From positions 62,001-126,000 of the forward strand of contig CAWVIZ010000005.1 in NCBI GenBank assembly GCA_963929535.1: a DNA stretch of 64,000 nt. Direction: 5' to 3'. This document shows positions 53,824-61,211 of this stretch, piece after piece (positions within the stretch are counted from its first letter, which is position 1; every line of letters begins with the position of its first letter). The stretch comes from Pullilachnospira sp963929535. Its GTDB lineage: Bacteria > Bacillota > Clostridia > Lachnospirales > Lachnospiraceae. The position numbers and the translations under genes are program-made. The notes under the pieces are model-generated. The model did not search any database. It was not told the DNA's origin and was given only the letters and a program-made list of their open reading frames with translations.

Positions 53824-53885
53824 AACGGGAGGGGCGAGATTTTATTCTCCCTCTACCCTATTCCGCGGGCAACTGCCCTGAGGGC

Positions 53886-54140
53886 GCTGTGTGCCGGTGG
53901 CACACGATTAGCGCCGACCGAAGCGGAGCGAAGACCGCTGTGTGCCGGTGGCACACGATTAGCGCCGACCGGAGCGGAGCGAAGACCGCTGTGTGCCGGT
54001 GGCACACGATTAGCGCCGACCGAAGCGGAGCGAAGACCGCTGTGTGCCGGTGGCACACGATTAGCGCCGACCGGAGCGGAGCGAAGACCGCTGTGTGCCG
54101 GTGGCACACGATTAGCACCGACCGGAGCGGAGACCAGATA
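53886..54140. repeat. Five tandem copies of a 51-bp palindromic unit
   Basis: Units start at 53886, 53937, 53988, 54039 and 54090. Each contains GTGTGCC-GGT-GGCACAC and a purine-rich ACCGRAGCGGAGCG tract. The R base alternates A, G, A, G, G from copy 1 to 5, which suggests growth by 102-bp steps. The array starts about 24 bases after the intron 3' end. The 17-codon period keeps frames open on both strands, but no start or ribosome site supports translation. Confidence 0.95.
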
Positions 54141-54170
54141 CCCCGCTGCTCTGCAGCGCAGCAAGCTTGA

Positions 54171-54197
54171 TGCCCCGTAGCCTGCCGCGGGGTTTTT
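54171..54197 (+). terminator. Terminator following the array
   Basis: CCCCG and CGGGG around TAGCCTGCCG, then TTTTT. Part of a repeat beginning TACCCCGCTGC at 54139 that is also seen at 14164. Confidence 0.6.
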
Positions 54198-54218
54198 GAC
54201 TTAAAAAACGGAACAGAT

Positions 54219-54773
54219 CTACTTTAATATGAAAGGAACAAAGTTGTGGATGATTCGGGCGATCTCATGTTCGCTTTCCTTGCAGCCGCAGTCTACCCAG
54301 CGCCTTAGAATGACGGTGAATCCGGCCTGGAAGCCGGCAAAATAGAACATCATCTCGTTCTCCGAGAGAATGCCGGAAGCGGTGCAGCGGGGCTTGATGA
54401 TCTGATTCCACAGGGAATCAAAGCCCTGCTTTATGGGAAAATCCCGTCTTGTTTTTAAGGCGATCCGGTAAAAATCTTCATGTCTGCGGATAAATTTCAA
54501 AAAAGGAATAAAAGATTCCTGAGAAAATGGGACTGTCCTGCCGGGCTGGGGATAGCTGCGCATAAGGTCTTTTCGCAGATGGATTTCCATCTGCTGGATC
54601 ATATCAAAGATATCGCTGTAGTGGGCATAGAAAGTGGAGCGGTTGACGCCGGCCCTTTCGCAGATCAGCCGCACGGTGATCTTCTCAAAGGGTTTATCTC
54701 TCAGCAATTCCAGCAGGGCATTTTCCATACGGGCAGCGGAATCCTTAAATTGTCTGTTGTTTTTCGTGTTCAT
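54219..54773 (-). CDS. TetR/AcrR-family regulator
   Basis: 184 residues from ATG 54773 (GGAGG six bases upstream). Helix-turn-helix KITVRLICERAGVNRSTFYAHYSDIFDMI near 30-58 and a C-terminal domain typical of the family. Divergent from a zinc-type dehydrogenase gene with 102 bases between; a TTCCAA/TTGGAA palindrome lies there. Probably controls that gene. Similar in layout but not identical to the TetR at 46970. Confidence 0.92.
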   Translation of the reverse strand: MNTKNNRQFKDSAARMENALLELLRDKPFEKITVRLICERAGVNRSTFYAHYSDIFDMIQQMEIHLRKDLMRSYPQPGRTVPFSQESFIPFLKFIRRHEDFYRIALKTRRDFPIKQGFDSLWNQIIKPRCTASGILSENEMMFYFAGFQAGFTVILRRWVDCGCKESEHEIARIIHNFVPFILK

Positions 54774-54788
54774 AATAGACCTCCAAAG

Positions 54789-54806
54789 TTCCAACAGAAA
54801 TTGGAA
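54789..54806. promoter_or_regulatory. Palindrome in the TetR-dehydrogenase gap
   Basis: TTCCAA-CAGAAA-TTGGAA, 16 bases upstream of the TetR start; a candidate operator. Confidence 0.4.
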
Positions 54807-54875
54807 GATTGATGATTGTAAATGATATTTTAGACGATTATACTGAAAGAAGCAAGAAAAAGCGAGGTACAAAGC

Positions 54876-55889
54876 ATGAAAGCTGCAATATATATGGGAA
54901 AAGAAAATGTGGAGATCCGCCAGCTGCCAATGCCGGACTGCGGGGATGATGATGTGGTGATCCAGAATATCTGTTCAAGCATCTGCGGAACAGATGTGGC
55001 GGTATATAAGCACGGACCGAATACGGGCCACAGAATCACTGTGGGCGGAGAATTCGGACACGAAACAGTGTCGCGGGTGGTACAGACAGGGAAGAATGTG
55101 ACGGAGTTTGTTCCCGGTGAGAGGGTATATCCATACCCGCTTCTGGCAAAGAATGATACCAGGAGGGCGGGGACGATCGGCGGATTTTCCGAGTACATCC
55201 TTGTGCCGAAGGCAAAGAAGGATTATTCGCTGTATCCGGTTCCCCGGGAAATTCCGGACAGACTGGCAAGTCTGATAGAACCCTTCACCGTAGGCTGCAG
55301 GGCAGCGCGGCGGGGACAGCCGGGGGAAGAGGATAAAGCCATTGTTTTCGGAAGCGGCACCATCGGGCTGGCGGCTGCGGTGGCGCTTCAGTATTTCGGC
55401 GTGAACAAAATCATCGTGTGTGATCTGTCGGATTACCGGCTGAAGATTGCTTCGGGACTGGGATTTGAAGTCTGCAATATGGCAAGCCAGGATCTGCGGG
55501 AAACAGCCATGGAATACTTTGGGATGGCACATGGACTTACAGGAGGGACCATGGACGCGGATATATTTCTGGATGCGGCGGGAGATGAAAGCATTCTGGA
55601 AACCTTTATGGATCAGGGAAAGATCGGAAGCCGTTTTGTTTCCGTAGCCGTCAATAACAAGGTGAGACAGCTGGATCTGCTCCATCTGACTTACGCACAG
55701 AAAAGCATTATCGGTTCCGGAGGATACTTTCCGGAGGATGTAAGGGATGTTATGAAGATCATGGCCAGCGGCCGCTGGAACCTGGAAAGCATGATCACCC
55801 ACGAGTTTTCTCTGGATGAGATCAATAAGGCGATACAGACAGCCTCCGATCCGGAGCATGCGCTGAACGTGATTATCCGTTTTCAGTAA
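54876..55889 (+). CDS. Zinc-type alcohol/sorbitol dehydrogenase-like protein (MDR family)
   Basis: 337 residues. The catalytic zinc Cys is in SSICGTDVAVYKHG and GGEFGHETV carries the GHE motif; the NAD loop is VFGSGTIGLAAAVALQYFG. The four-cysteine structural zinc lobe found in most members is absent: that stretch reads PYPLLAKNDTRRAGTIGGFSEY. Substrate unknown; sugar alcohol or inositol-type oxidation would fit nearby IolG, by inference only. Paired with a divergent TetR regulator. Confidence 0.87.
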   Translation: MKAAIYMGKENVEIRQLPMPDCGDDDVVIQNICSSICGTDVAVYKHGPNTGHRITVGGEFGHETVSRVVQTGKNVTEFVPGERVYPYPLLAKNDTRRAGTIGGFSEYILVPKAKKDYSLYPVPREIPDRLASLIEPFTVGCRAARRGQPGEEDKAIVFGSGTIGLAAAVALQYFGVNKIIVCDLSDYRLKIASGLGFEVCNMASQDLRETAMEYFGMAHGLTGGTMDADIFLDAAGDESILETFMDQGKIGSRFVSVAVNNKVRQLDLLHLTYAQKSIIGSGGYFPEDVRDVMKIMASGRWNLESMITHEFSLDEINKAIQTASDPEHALNVIIRFQ

Positions 55890-55954
55890 TTATTGCGGAA
55901 AATCGGGGATTTTCCCGGAATCCCGAAAATCACATGAGTGAAAGGAAGCACACG

Positions 55955-56016
55955 GCGATACAAAAGGATGTTTTCTGATTCGAGACAGAATGCCGCAGCC
56001 TTTTGTATCGCTTTTT
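55955..56016 (+). terminator. Terminator of the dehydrogenase gene
   Basis: GCGATACAAAAGG and CCTTTTGTATCGC, an inner TTCTG/CAGAA stem, then TTTTT. The rest of 55890-56349 holds no gene; it must contain the promoter for the two-component operon. Confidence 0.85.
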
Positions 56017-56349
56017 ACTATCATAGGAAACGGTGTTCCTGTGATGGCAAAGGCTTTGCAAGGGCGCAGGAAGTCCGGTGAAGATCCGCTGCCCGCCGGC
56101 ATTGCCCCAAATTTAATAATTCTGAAACATTAATCAAACACAATATGAATAAAAGAGGCGCATACTCCAGAAAAACGGAAGCTGCGGATAGACTTTCCGG
56201 AAGACGGGGGGTAAGATGGATCTGAAATGAGCAGGAAAATCCGGAAGCGGGAATGTTCTGTCCGGGACGGGAAAGGAACTGCCATCTGCCGGAAGAAGCG
56301 TCTGGAGACACCAGGAAAGCGGAAGCATAAAATCAGGAGGAATGACCGT

Positions 56350-57021
56350 ATGATCAATATTCTTGTTTTGGAAGATGATGTAAAATTGAACCAGACTGTC
56401 TGTACATATCTGAATGACAGCGGATTTCACGCCAAAGGATGTCAGAGGGCGGCGGACGCCTACGAGGAAATGTATCAAAATCTTTATGATCTGATCATCT
56501 CCGATATTATGATGCCGGAGATCGACGGGTTTGAATTTGCGGAAACCGTAAGACGTGTAAATCGTCATATTCCGATCCTGTTTATGTCCGCAAAAGATGA
56601 TCTGCCGTCAAAACAGAAGGGATTCCGGCTGGAGATTGATGATTATATGGTAAAACCCATTGAGTTGGATGAGCTTCTGCTCCGGGTCCGGGCTCTTCTC
56701 CGCAGGGCCAATATCGAGACAGAGCGGAAACTGTCAGCAGGAAATCTGGAGCTGGACGCGGATGCCATGACGGCGATGGTAAACGGAGAGGAGATTCCGG
56801 TCACTACCAGAGAGTTTCATATTATTTATAAGCTGCTTTCCTATCCCAATAAAACATTTTCCAGGGCACAGCTTATGGATGAGTTCTGGGGATTGGACAG
56901 CAATACCAGCCTGCGGGCGGTAGATGTCTATATTACCAAGCTCCGGGACAAGTTTTCCGGATGTGACGGCTTTGAGATCAAAACGGTCAGAGGACTGGGA
57001 TATAAGGCGGTGCTGAGATGA
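56350..57021 (+). CDS. OmpR-family response regulator
   Basis: 223 residues from ATG 56350 (AGGAGG nine bases upstream). Receiver with Asp9/Asp10, phospho-acceptor Asp52 in ISDIMMPEIDG and the VKP lysine near 100. The C-terminal winged helix contains PVTTREFHIIYKLLSYPNKTFSRAQLMDEFWG. Overlaps the histidine kinase gene by four bases, so the pair is co-translated. Confidence 0.96.
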   Translation: MINILVLEDDVKLNQTVCTYLNDSGFHAKGCQRAADAYEEMYQNLYDLIISDIMMPEIDGFEFAETVRRVNRHIPILFMSAKDDLPSKQKGFRLEIDDYMVKPIELDELLLRVRALLRRANIETERKLSAGNLELDADAMTAMVNGEEIPVTTREFHIIYKLLSYPNKTFSRAQLMDEFWGLDSNTSLRAVDVYITKLRDKFSGCDGFEIKTVRGLGYKAVLR

Positions 57022-58121
57022 ACGGAGAGACCAACAGAAACCAGGTGCGTCAGTCCCGTTTTCCGGTATTTCTTTTTGCGGTGATATTCGGCACCCTGCT
57101 GCTGATGTCAGGCATTCATGAGGGTCTGCTGGTGGGAATGGAGAAAGCCGGGGCCGGGACACTTCTGCAGGTGGGAACCCCTATGGTATACTGGGCGCTG
57201 GTGGCCGGGGGTATAACGCTTTATACCCGCCATCAGATGAAAACAGTGTATGAAACACCCATGCAGATGCTGGCCAGGGCAACCAGCAAAGTGGCGCATG
57301 GAGATTTCTCCGTATTTGTACCGACCATCAATACGCCGGATAAATACGATTATCTGGATGTGATGATCATGGATTTCAATACCATGGTGGAGGAACTGGG
57401 AAGCATGGAAACACTGAAAACAGATTTCTTTTCCAATGTGTCCCACGAATTCAAGACGCCTCTTGCAGTGATCTACAACAATGCCCAGCTTCTGGAAAAG
57501 GGGGAGCATCTTGAAGAAAAGCAGAAAGAATCCGTCCAGAGTATCCTGAAGGCTGCAAAACGTCTGTCTGATCTGATCATGAATATGCTGAAGCTGAACA
57601 AACTGGAAAAGCAGACCATCCAGCCCATGCCGGAAAGCTATGATCTGTGCCGCCAGCTCTGTGAATGTGCGCTGCAGTTTGAAGACAAATGGGAAAATAA
57701 GAAGATTGATTTTGAGGCGGATATTGAAGACCAGGCAATGATCCTTGCGGATCCGGGGCTGATGGAACTGGTATGGACCAACCTTTTATCCAATGCCATC
57801 AAGTTTACGCCAGCCGGCGGTACGGTGACGTTGGAGGAATTTTCTGATGAAAAAAGCGTGACTGTTGCAGTAAGAGATACCGGATGCGGTATGGATGAGA
57901 CAACGCAGAAACATATTTTTGATAAATTTTACCAGGGAGATACCTCTCACTCCACAGAGGGCAACGGGCTGGGGCTGGCACTGGTCAGACGGGTGCTCCA
58001 GCTTTCAGAAGGGGAGATTTCCGTGGAAAGTACTGTGGGAAAGGGCAGTACATTTACCGTAAAGCTGCCGCTGGCTTCAGGAGCAGGCCGGGATGACGCC
58101 GGAGAGGAGGAGGAACTGTAA
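57018..58121 (+). CDS. Membrane sensor histidine kinase
   Basis: 367 residues. Two membrane helices near 16-33 and 52-70 with only about 18 residues between, so it lacks an extracellular sensor domain. Then HAMP, the H box FFSNVSHEFKTPLAVI (His143), N box LVWTNLLSNAIKFTPAGG and G boxes DTGCGMDE and GNGLGLALV. The short loop resembles intramembrane-sensing kinases that monitor envelope stress or a partner membrane protein. Its cognate regulator is upstream and an unknown membrane protein downstream. Confidence 0.95.
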   Translation: MNGETNRNQVRQSRFPVFLFAVIFGTLLLMSGIHEGLLVGMEKAGAGTLLQVGTPMVYWALVAGGITLYTRHQMKTVYETPMQMLARATSKVAHGDFSVFVPTINTPDKYDYLDVMIMDFNTMVEELGSMETLKTDFFSNVSHEFKTPLAVIYNNAQLLEKGEHLEEKQKESVQSILKAAKRLSDLIMNMLKLNKLEKQTIQPMPESYDLCRQLCECALQFEDKWENKKIDFEADIEDQAMILADPGLMELVWTNLLSNAIKFTPAGGTVTLEEFSDEKSVTVAVRDTGCGMDETTQKHIFDKFYQGDTSHSTEGNGLGLALVRRVLQLSEGEISVESTVGKGSTFTVKLPLASGAGRDDAGEEEEL

Positions 58122-58663
58122 TGCAGGAGGAGAACAAGTTTATAGGGTATGAATATAAGAACATCACTGTTCCGGCAGATCAGGTCTCCATGTATCTGGA
58201 TTGCTATGAGAACTTTGGATGGATAGCGGATGAAAAGGCATATCTGGCAGAAAAGCAGAAGAAACTTCCGGATCAGCATCATAGTACGATGCGGCTGAAG
58301 AGAGACAGGAAGATCCTCAATAAAATGGAGCTGACACGGCTTCAGAGGAATTTTGAGTCCTGTGCCCATGAGATTGAGGTCCTGGAAAGAGAGAAAACAC
58401 GGCTGCCAATGATCCAGTCTCTGACGGTGGGGATGATCGGGACTGCATTTATGGCGGGAGCCACTTTTGCCGCTGTCCACGAGCCGCCTTTGGTGGTGTT
58501 GTGTATCCTGCTGGCCATACCGGCTTTTTCCGGATGGATCGCGCCGTATTTCCTGTATCGGTATATGGTGGAAAAAAAGAAGAAAAAACTGGACCCCCTC
58601 ATCGATGATAAACTGGAAGAAATCTACAGTATCTGCCAGAAGGGTCATGCGCTTTTGTCCTGA
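58121..58663 (+). CDS. Membrane protein of unknown function, third gene of the two-component operon
   Basis: 180 residues, start overlapping the kinase stop codon. N-terminal 95 residues are soluble and charged (YEYKNITVPADQVSMYLDCYENFGW, then a Lys/Arg-rich helix). Two hydrophobic helices follow near 108-125 and 127-148 (PPLVVLCILLAIPAFSGWIAPYFLYRYMV), then a basic tail. I do not recognise a family. Tight coupling suggests it takes part in sensing or is the output of the system. Confidence 0.75.
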   Translation: MQEENKFIGYEYKNITVPADQVSMYLDCYENFGWIADEKAYLAEKQKKLPDQHHSTMRLKRDRKILNKMELTRLQRNFESCAHEIEVLEREKTRLPMIQSLTVGMIGTAFMAGATFAAVHEPPLVVLCILLAIPAFSGWIAPYFLYRYMVEKKKKKLDPLIDDKLEEIYSICQKGHALLS

Positions 58664-58712
58664 AGGAACATCCGGGGCAGCAGTTTGGCCTTCTGCTTTA
58701 TAAAAACGAACC

Positions 58713-58800
58713 GACAGGCGGAGCATTCACTGCTCCGCCTGTCTGCGCGATACGACCGGTACGCATCCGCCGTGCTTGCATAAGCGGCCCCCTGCCGAGC
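58713..58800. repeat. Inverted repeat plus diverged dispersed repeat
   Basis: GACAGGCGGAGC and GCTCCGCCTGTC at 58713-58743 form a perfect 12-bp stem without T-run. GCGATACGACCGGTACGC... from 58746 is a diverged copy of the 38639/38775 repeat. Confidence 0.6.
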
Positions 58801-58990
58801 CGGCGGCTGCGGACAGCAATCAACTGCTGCAAAGCTTATAAAGAAAATATGGGAAACTATTGATAATATTATGGTTAAGTGTTATAATTCTTTACAACAA
58901 ATAAACGAAACTGATGGTGAAATATTATCAATCAGAAAATTTTCCTGTAGGACAGGAGACAAAAAAACAGCAGGTAAAGGAGAAGGTATC

Positions 58991-60004
58991 ATGGTAACAA
59001 TCGGGATTATCGGGGCGGGCCGTATCGGAAAAGTCCATGGGGAAAGTATTTCCAACTATGTGAAGAACGCGCAGGTGAAGACCATTGCAGATCCTTTCAT
59101 GAATGAGCAGACGGAAAAATGGGCTGCCGGACTGGGAATTCCCAATACCACCAGAGACTATCGGGAGATCCTGGCGGATCCGGAGATCGACGCGGTTCTG
59201 ATCTGTTCCTCCACAGACACGCATTCCCCTATTTCCATTGAGGCTATCCAGGCGGGAAAGCATGTGTTCTGTGAGAAGCCCATCGACCACGATGTGGAGA
59301 AGATCAAAGAGGTGATGAAAGCGCTGGAAGGAACAAAGATCAAGTATCAGGTGGGATTTAACAGGAGATTTGATCATAATTTCCGGGCGGTGCAGGCGGC
59401 CGTGAAGGAGGGCAGGGTGGGAGAACCCCATATCATCAAGATCACTTCCAGAGATCCGGAGCCGCCCTCTCCGGAGTATGTGGCAGTGTCCGGAGGCATG
59501 TTCCTGGACATGACGATCCATGATTTTGATATGGTGCGTTTCCTGGCAGGCTGCGATGCCACAGAGGTGTATGTGCAGTCAGCGGTCCTGGTGGATCCGG
59601 CTATCGGAGAGGCAGGAGACGTGGATACCGCTGTGATCACTTTGAAGATGGAGAACGGAGCCATTGCCGTGATCGACAATTCCAGAAAGGCCGTGTACGG
59701 ATACGACCAGAGAGCAGAGGTGTTCGGTTCCCGGGGGATGGCCGCCAATGGAAATGACAGCCAGTCCAATGCGGTGATCAGCAATGCTGACGGCGTTACC
59801 GGAGAAAAGCCGCTGTTTTTCTTCCTGGAGAGATATATGGCGGCGTATGCAGAGGAAATCCGCCAGTTTGTGGATGCCATTGAAAATGACACCGAAACTC
59901 CTGTGAATGTGGAGGATGGGCTGAAACCGGTGCTGATGGGGCTGGCGGCGAAAAAATCCGTGGAAGAGCATCGTCCGGTGAAGATTTCGGAGATCGAATT
60001 TTAA
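58991..60004 (+). CDS. iolG: Inositol 2-dehydrogenase (Gfo/Idh/MocA family)
   Basis: 337 residues from ATG 58991 (AAAGGAGAAGG upstream). GIIGAGRIGKVHGESI is the NAD loop, EKPIDHDVEKIKE holds the catalytic Lys, and GGMFLDMTIHDFDMVRFL the Asp/His of IolG-type enzymes. It oxidises myo-inositol to scyllo-inosose. No iolBCDE genes are adjacent; the other inositol-type gene, iolA, lies 1.2 kb further on in the opposite direction. Confidence 0.9.
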   Translation: MVTIGIIGAGRIGKVHGESISNYVKNAQVKTIADPFMNEQTEKWAAGLGIPNTTRDYREILADPEIDAVLICSSTDTHSPISIEAIQAGKHVFCEKPIDHDVEKIKEVMKALEGTKIKYQVGFNRRFDHNFRAVQAAVKEGRVGEPHIIKITSRDPEPPSPEYVAVSGGMFLDMTIHDFDMVRFLAGCDATEVYVQSAVLVDPAIGEAGDVDTAVITLKMENGAIAVIDNSRKAVYGYDQRAEVFGSRGMAANGNDSQSNAVISNADGVTGEKPLFFFLERYMAAYAEEIRQFVDAIENDTETPVNVEDGLKPVLMGLAAKKSVEEHRPVKISEIEF

Positions 60005-60010
60005 GAAACA

Positions 60011-60056
60011 AAAAACAGGGAGACGGCAGAAACTGTGCTGCTGTCTCTCTGTTTTT
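60011..60056. terminator. Bidirectional terminator after iolG
   Basis: AAAAACAGGGAGACGGCAG pairs over 19 positions (two G-T) with CTGCTGTCTCTCTGTTTTT. The following gap to 60238 contains a degenerate relative of the 51-bp repeat (GCGTGCCGCCGGAACGCAGCGCC, from 60130) but no gene. Confidence 0.85.
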
Positions 60057-60238
60057 GTGCGGTAAGCCCGGTAAGCGGCTGCCTTGCTGCATCAGTGGGT
60101 CTGCGTGCCGCCGCGGTGGGTACTGAACGCGTGCCGCCGGAACGCAGCGCCATTTGCCGGGCAGCGGACAGGGCATTCCCCTATCCGATCAGGGAAGCTC
60201 TTGGACCGGGATGAATTCCTCCGGCAAATTTCCGGTGA

Positions 60239-60997
60239 TCAGCTTACGATCAGTTCCACATGATGATTTGCCGCGTACCTGCGGAAGTCTTCGTCCGGAA
60301 GCCGGTCGGTGATGATCCCGGTGAGCTCTTCTGTCTGGCAGAAGGTCAGCAGAGAAACTACCCGGAATTTTGTGTGGTCGGCCAGCAGATATGTTTCGGC
60401 GCTTTTCTGCACCGCCATTTCTTTGATGCAGGTTTCCTCGGGAGAGGAGTTGGTGGCTCCGTTTTCCGGAGAAATGCCGGTGGCGGCCATGAAGGCCTTT
60501 TTTACGTTATAGGAAGACAGCACCCTGGCGGCACTGTTGCCTGTAAAGGAACACGTCTTCCGGTTCAGCGTTCCGGACAGGGAGATGACCCGGAGGTTCT
60601 CATAGGGCAGAGCCCGGACGATCACTTCCACATTGTTGGTGAGGATGGTGATATTTTTATCCAGCAGATCGTCCAGCATGTAAAGGGTGGTGGTACCGGA
60701 GTCGATAAAGATACTGTCTCCGTCCTCCACAAAGGAAGCGGCTTTTTTGGCAATGGCCTTTTTTTCCTCCTGATGGGCGATGGTCCTTTCGCTGTAGGAG
60801 ACCAGCATTTTTTTGGACTGGCCATTCAGCATGACGCCGCCGTAGGTCTTTACGATGTCGGGATTTTTGATGATCTCTTCCACATCCCGCCGGATCGTGT
60901 TCTTGGATACCTGGAAGATCTGACAGAGCTGATCCAGGGATACGTTTTTCTGTTCGTAGATATATTTTTCTATTTCCGCAATTCGCTGTGAACGCAT
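60239..60997 (-). CDS. DeoR-family transcriptional repressor
   Basis: 252 residues from ATG 60997 (GGAAAGGAGG upstream). The N-terminal helix-turn-helix VSLDQLCQIFQVSKNTIRRDVEE is of DeoR type. The effector domain has SIFIDSGTTTLYMLDDL and VISLSGTLNRKTCSFTG, as in sugar-phosphate sensing members such as IolR. It lies downstream of iolA on the same strand and 235 bases from the end of iolG, so it is a good candidate for their regulator. Confidence 0.92.
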   Translation of the reverse strand: MRSQRIAEIEKYIYEQKNVSLDQLCQIFQVSKNTIRRDVEEIIKNPDIVKTYGGVMLNGQSKKMLVSYSERTIAHQEEKKAIAKKAASFVEDGDSIFIDSGTTTLYMLDDLLDKNITILTNNVEVIVRALPYENLRVISLSGTLNRKTCSFTGNSAARVLSSYNVKKAFMAATGISPENGATNSSPEETCIKEMAVQKSAETYLLADHTKFRVVSLLTFCQTEELTGIITDRLPDEDFRRYAANHHVELIVS

Positions 60998-61119
60998 GGC
61001 GCCTCCTTTCCTTTTCCCAGGCAATGAGCCGGGCGGTCCTGCCCTACGGATAAAGACCGCAGTGACAGTGGCTTTGAGGGATAACTGACAGGATCATGGT
61101 CTGGCCGCGAAAGGCAGCC

Positions 61120-61163
61120 GTTCTGCCGGGAGTATGTCACAAGGCACATACTCCCGGCAGAAC
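61120..61163. repeat. 18-bp perfect inverted repeat between iolA and the DeoR gene
   Basis: GTTCTGCCGGGAGTATGT and ACATACTCCCGGCAGAAC around an eight-base loop, without a T-run. It could be a transcript-stabilising hairpin or attenuator between iolA and the regulator gene. Confidence 0.75.
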
Positions 61164-61211
61164 CGGACCCCGCATGCTGCAGTACTGTCAGCTCCCGGAT
61201 GGGAAAGAGGA

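Larger units (their letters stand above)
52190..53862 (+). mobile_element. Group II intron, apparently 5'-truncated
   Basis: The reverse transcriptase gene is flanked by intron-type RNA: upstream, CTTACCTCGGGAGACC and GTCAGATGATGTCATAGTAG recall domain III/IV of bacterial class C-like introns. Downstream are a clear domain V (53793-53823) and a domain VI-like hairpin ending CTACCCTAT. I find no GUGYG start or domain I: the host gene is readable to within about 30 bases of the domain III-like sequence. This points to incomplete reverse transcription on insertion, leaving a copy unlikely to splice. The left boundary is approximate. Confidence 0.65.

Noticed and set aside
53853..54170. Open frames with 17-residue repeats on both strands over the 51-bp array
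   Set aside because: 51 is a multiple of three, so any frame without a stop in one unit stays open; both strands are open and no start signal exists.
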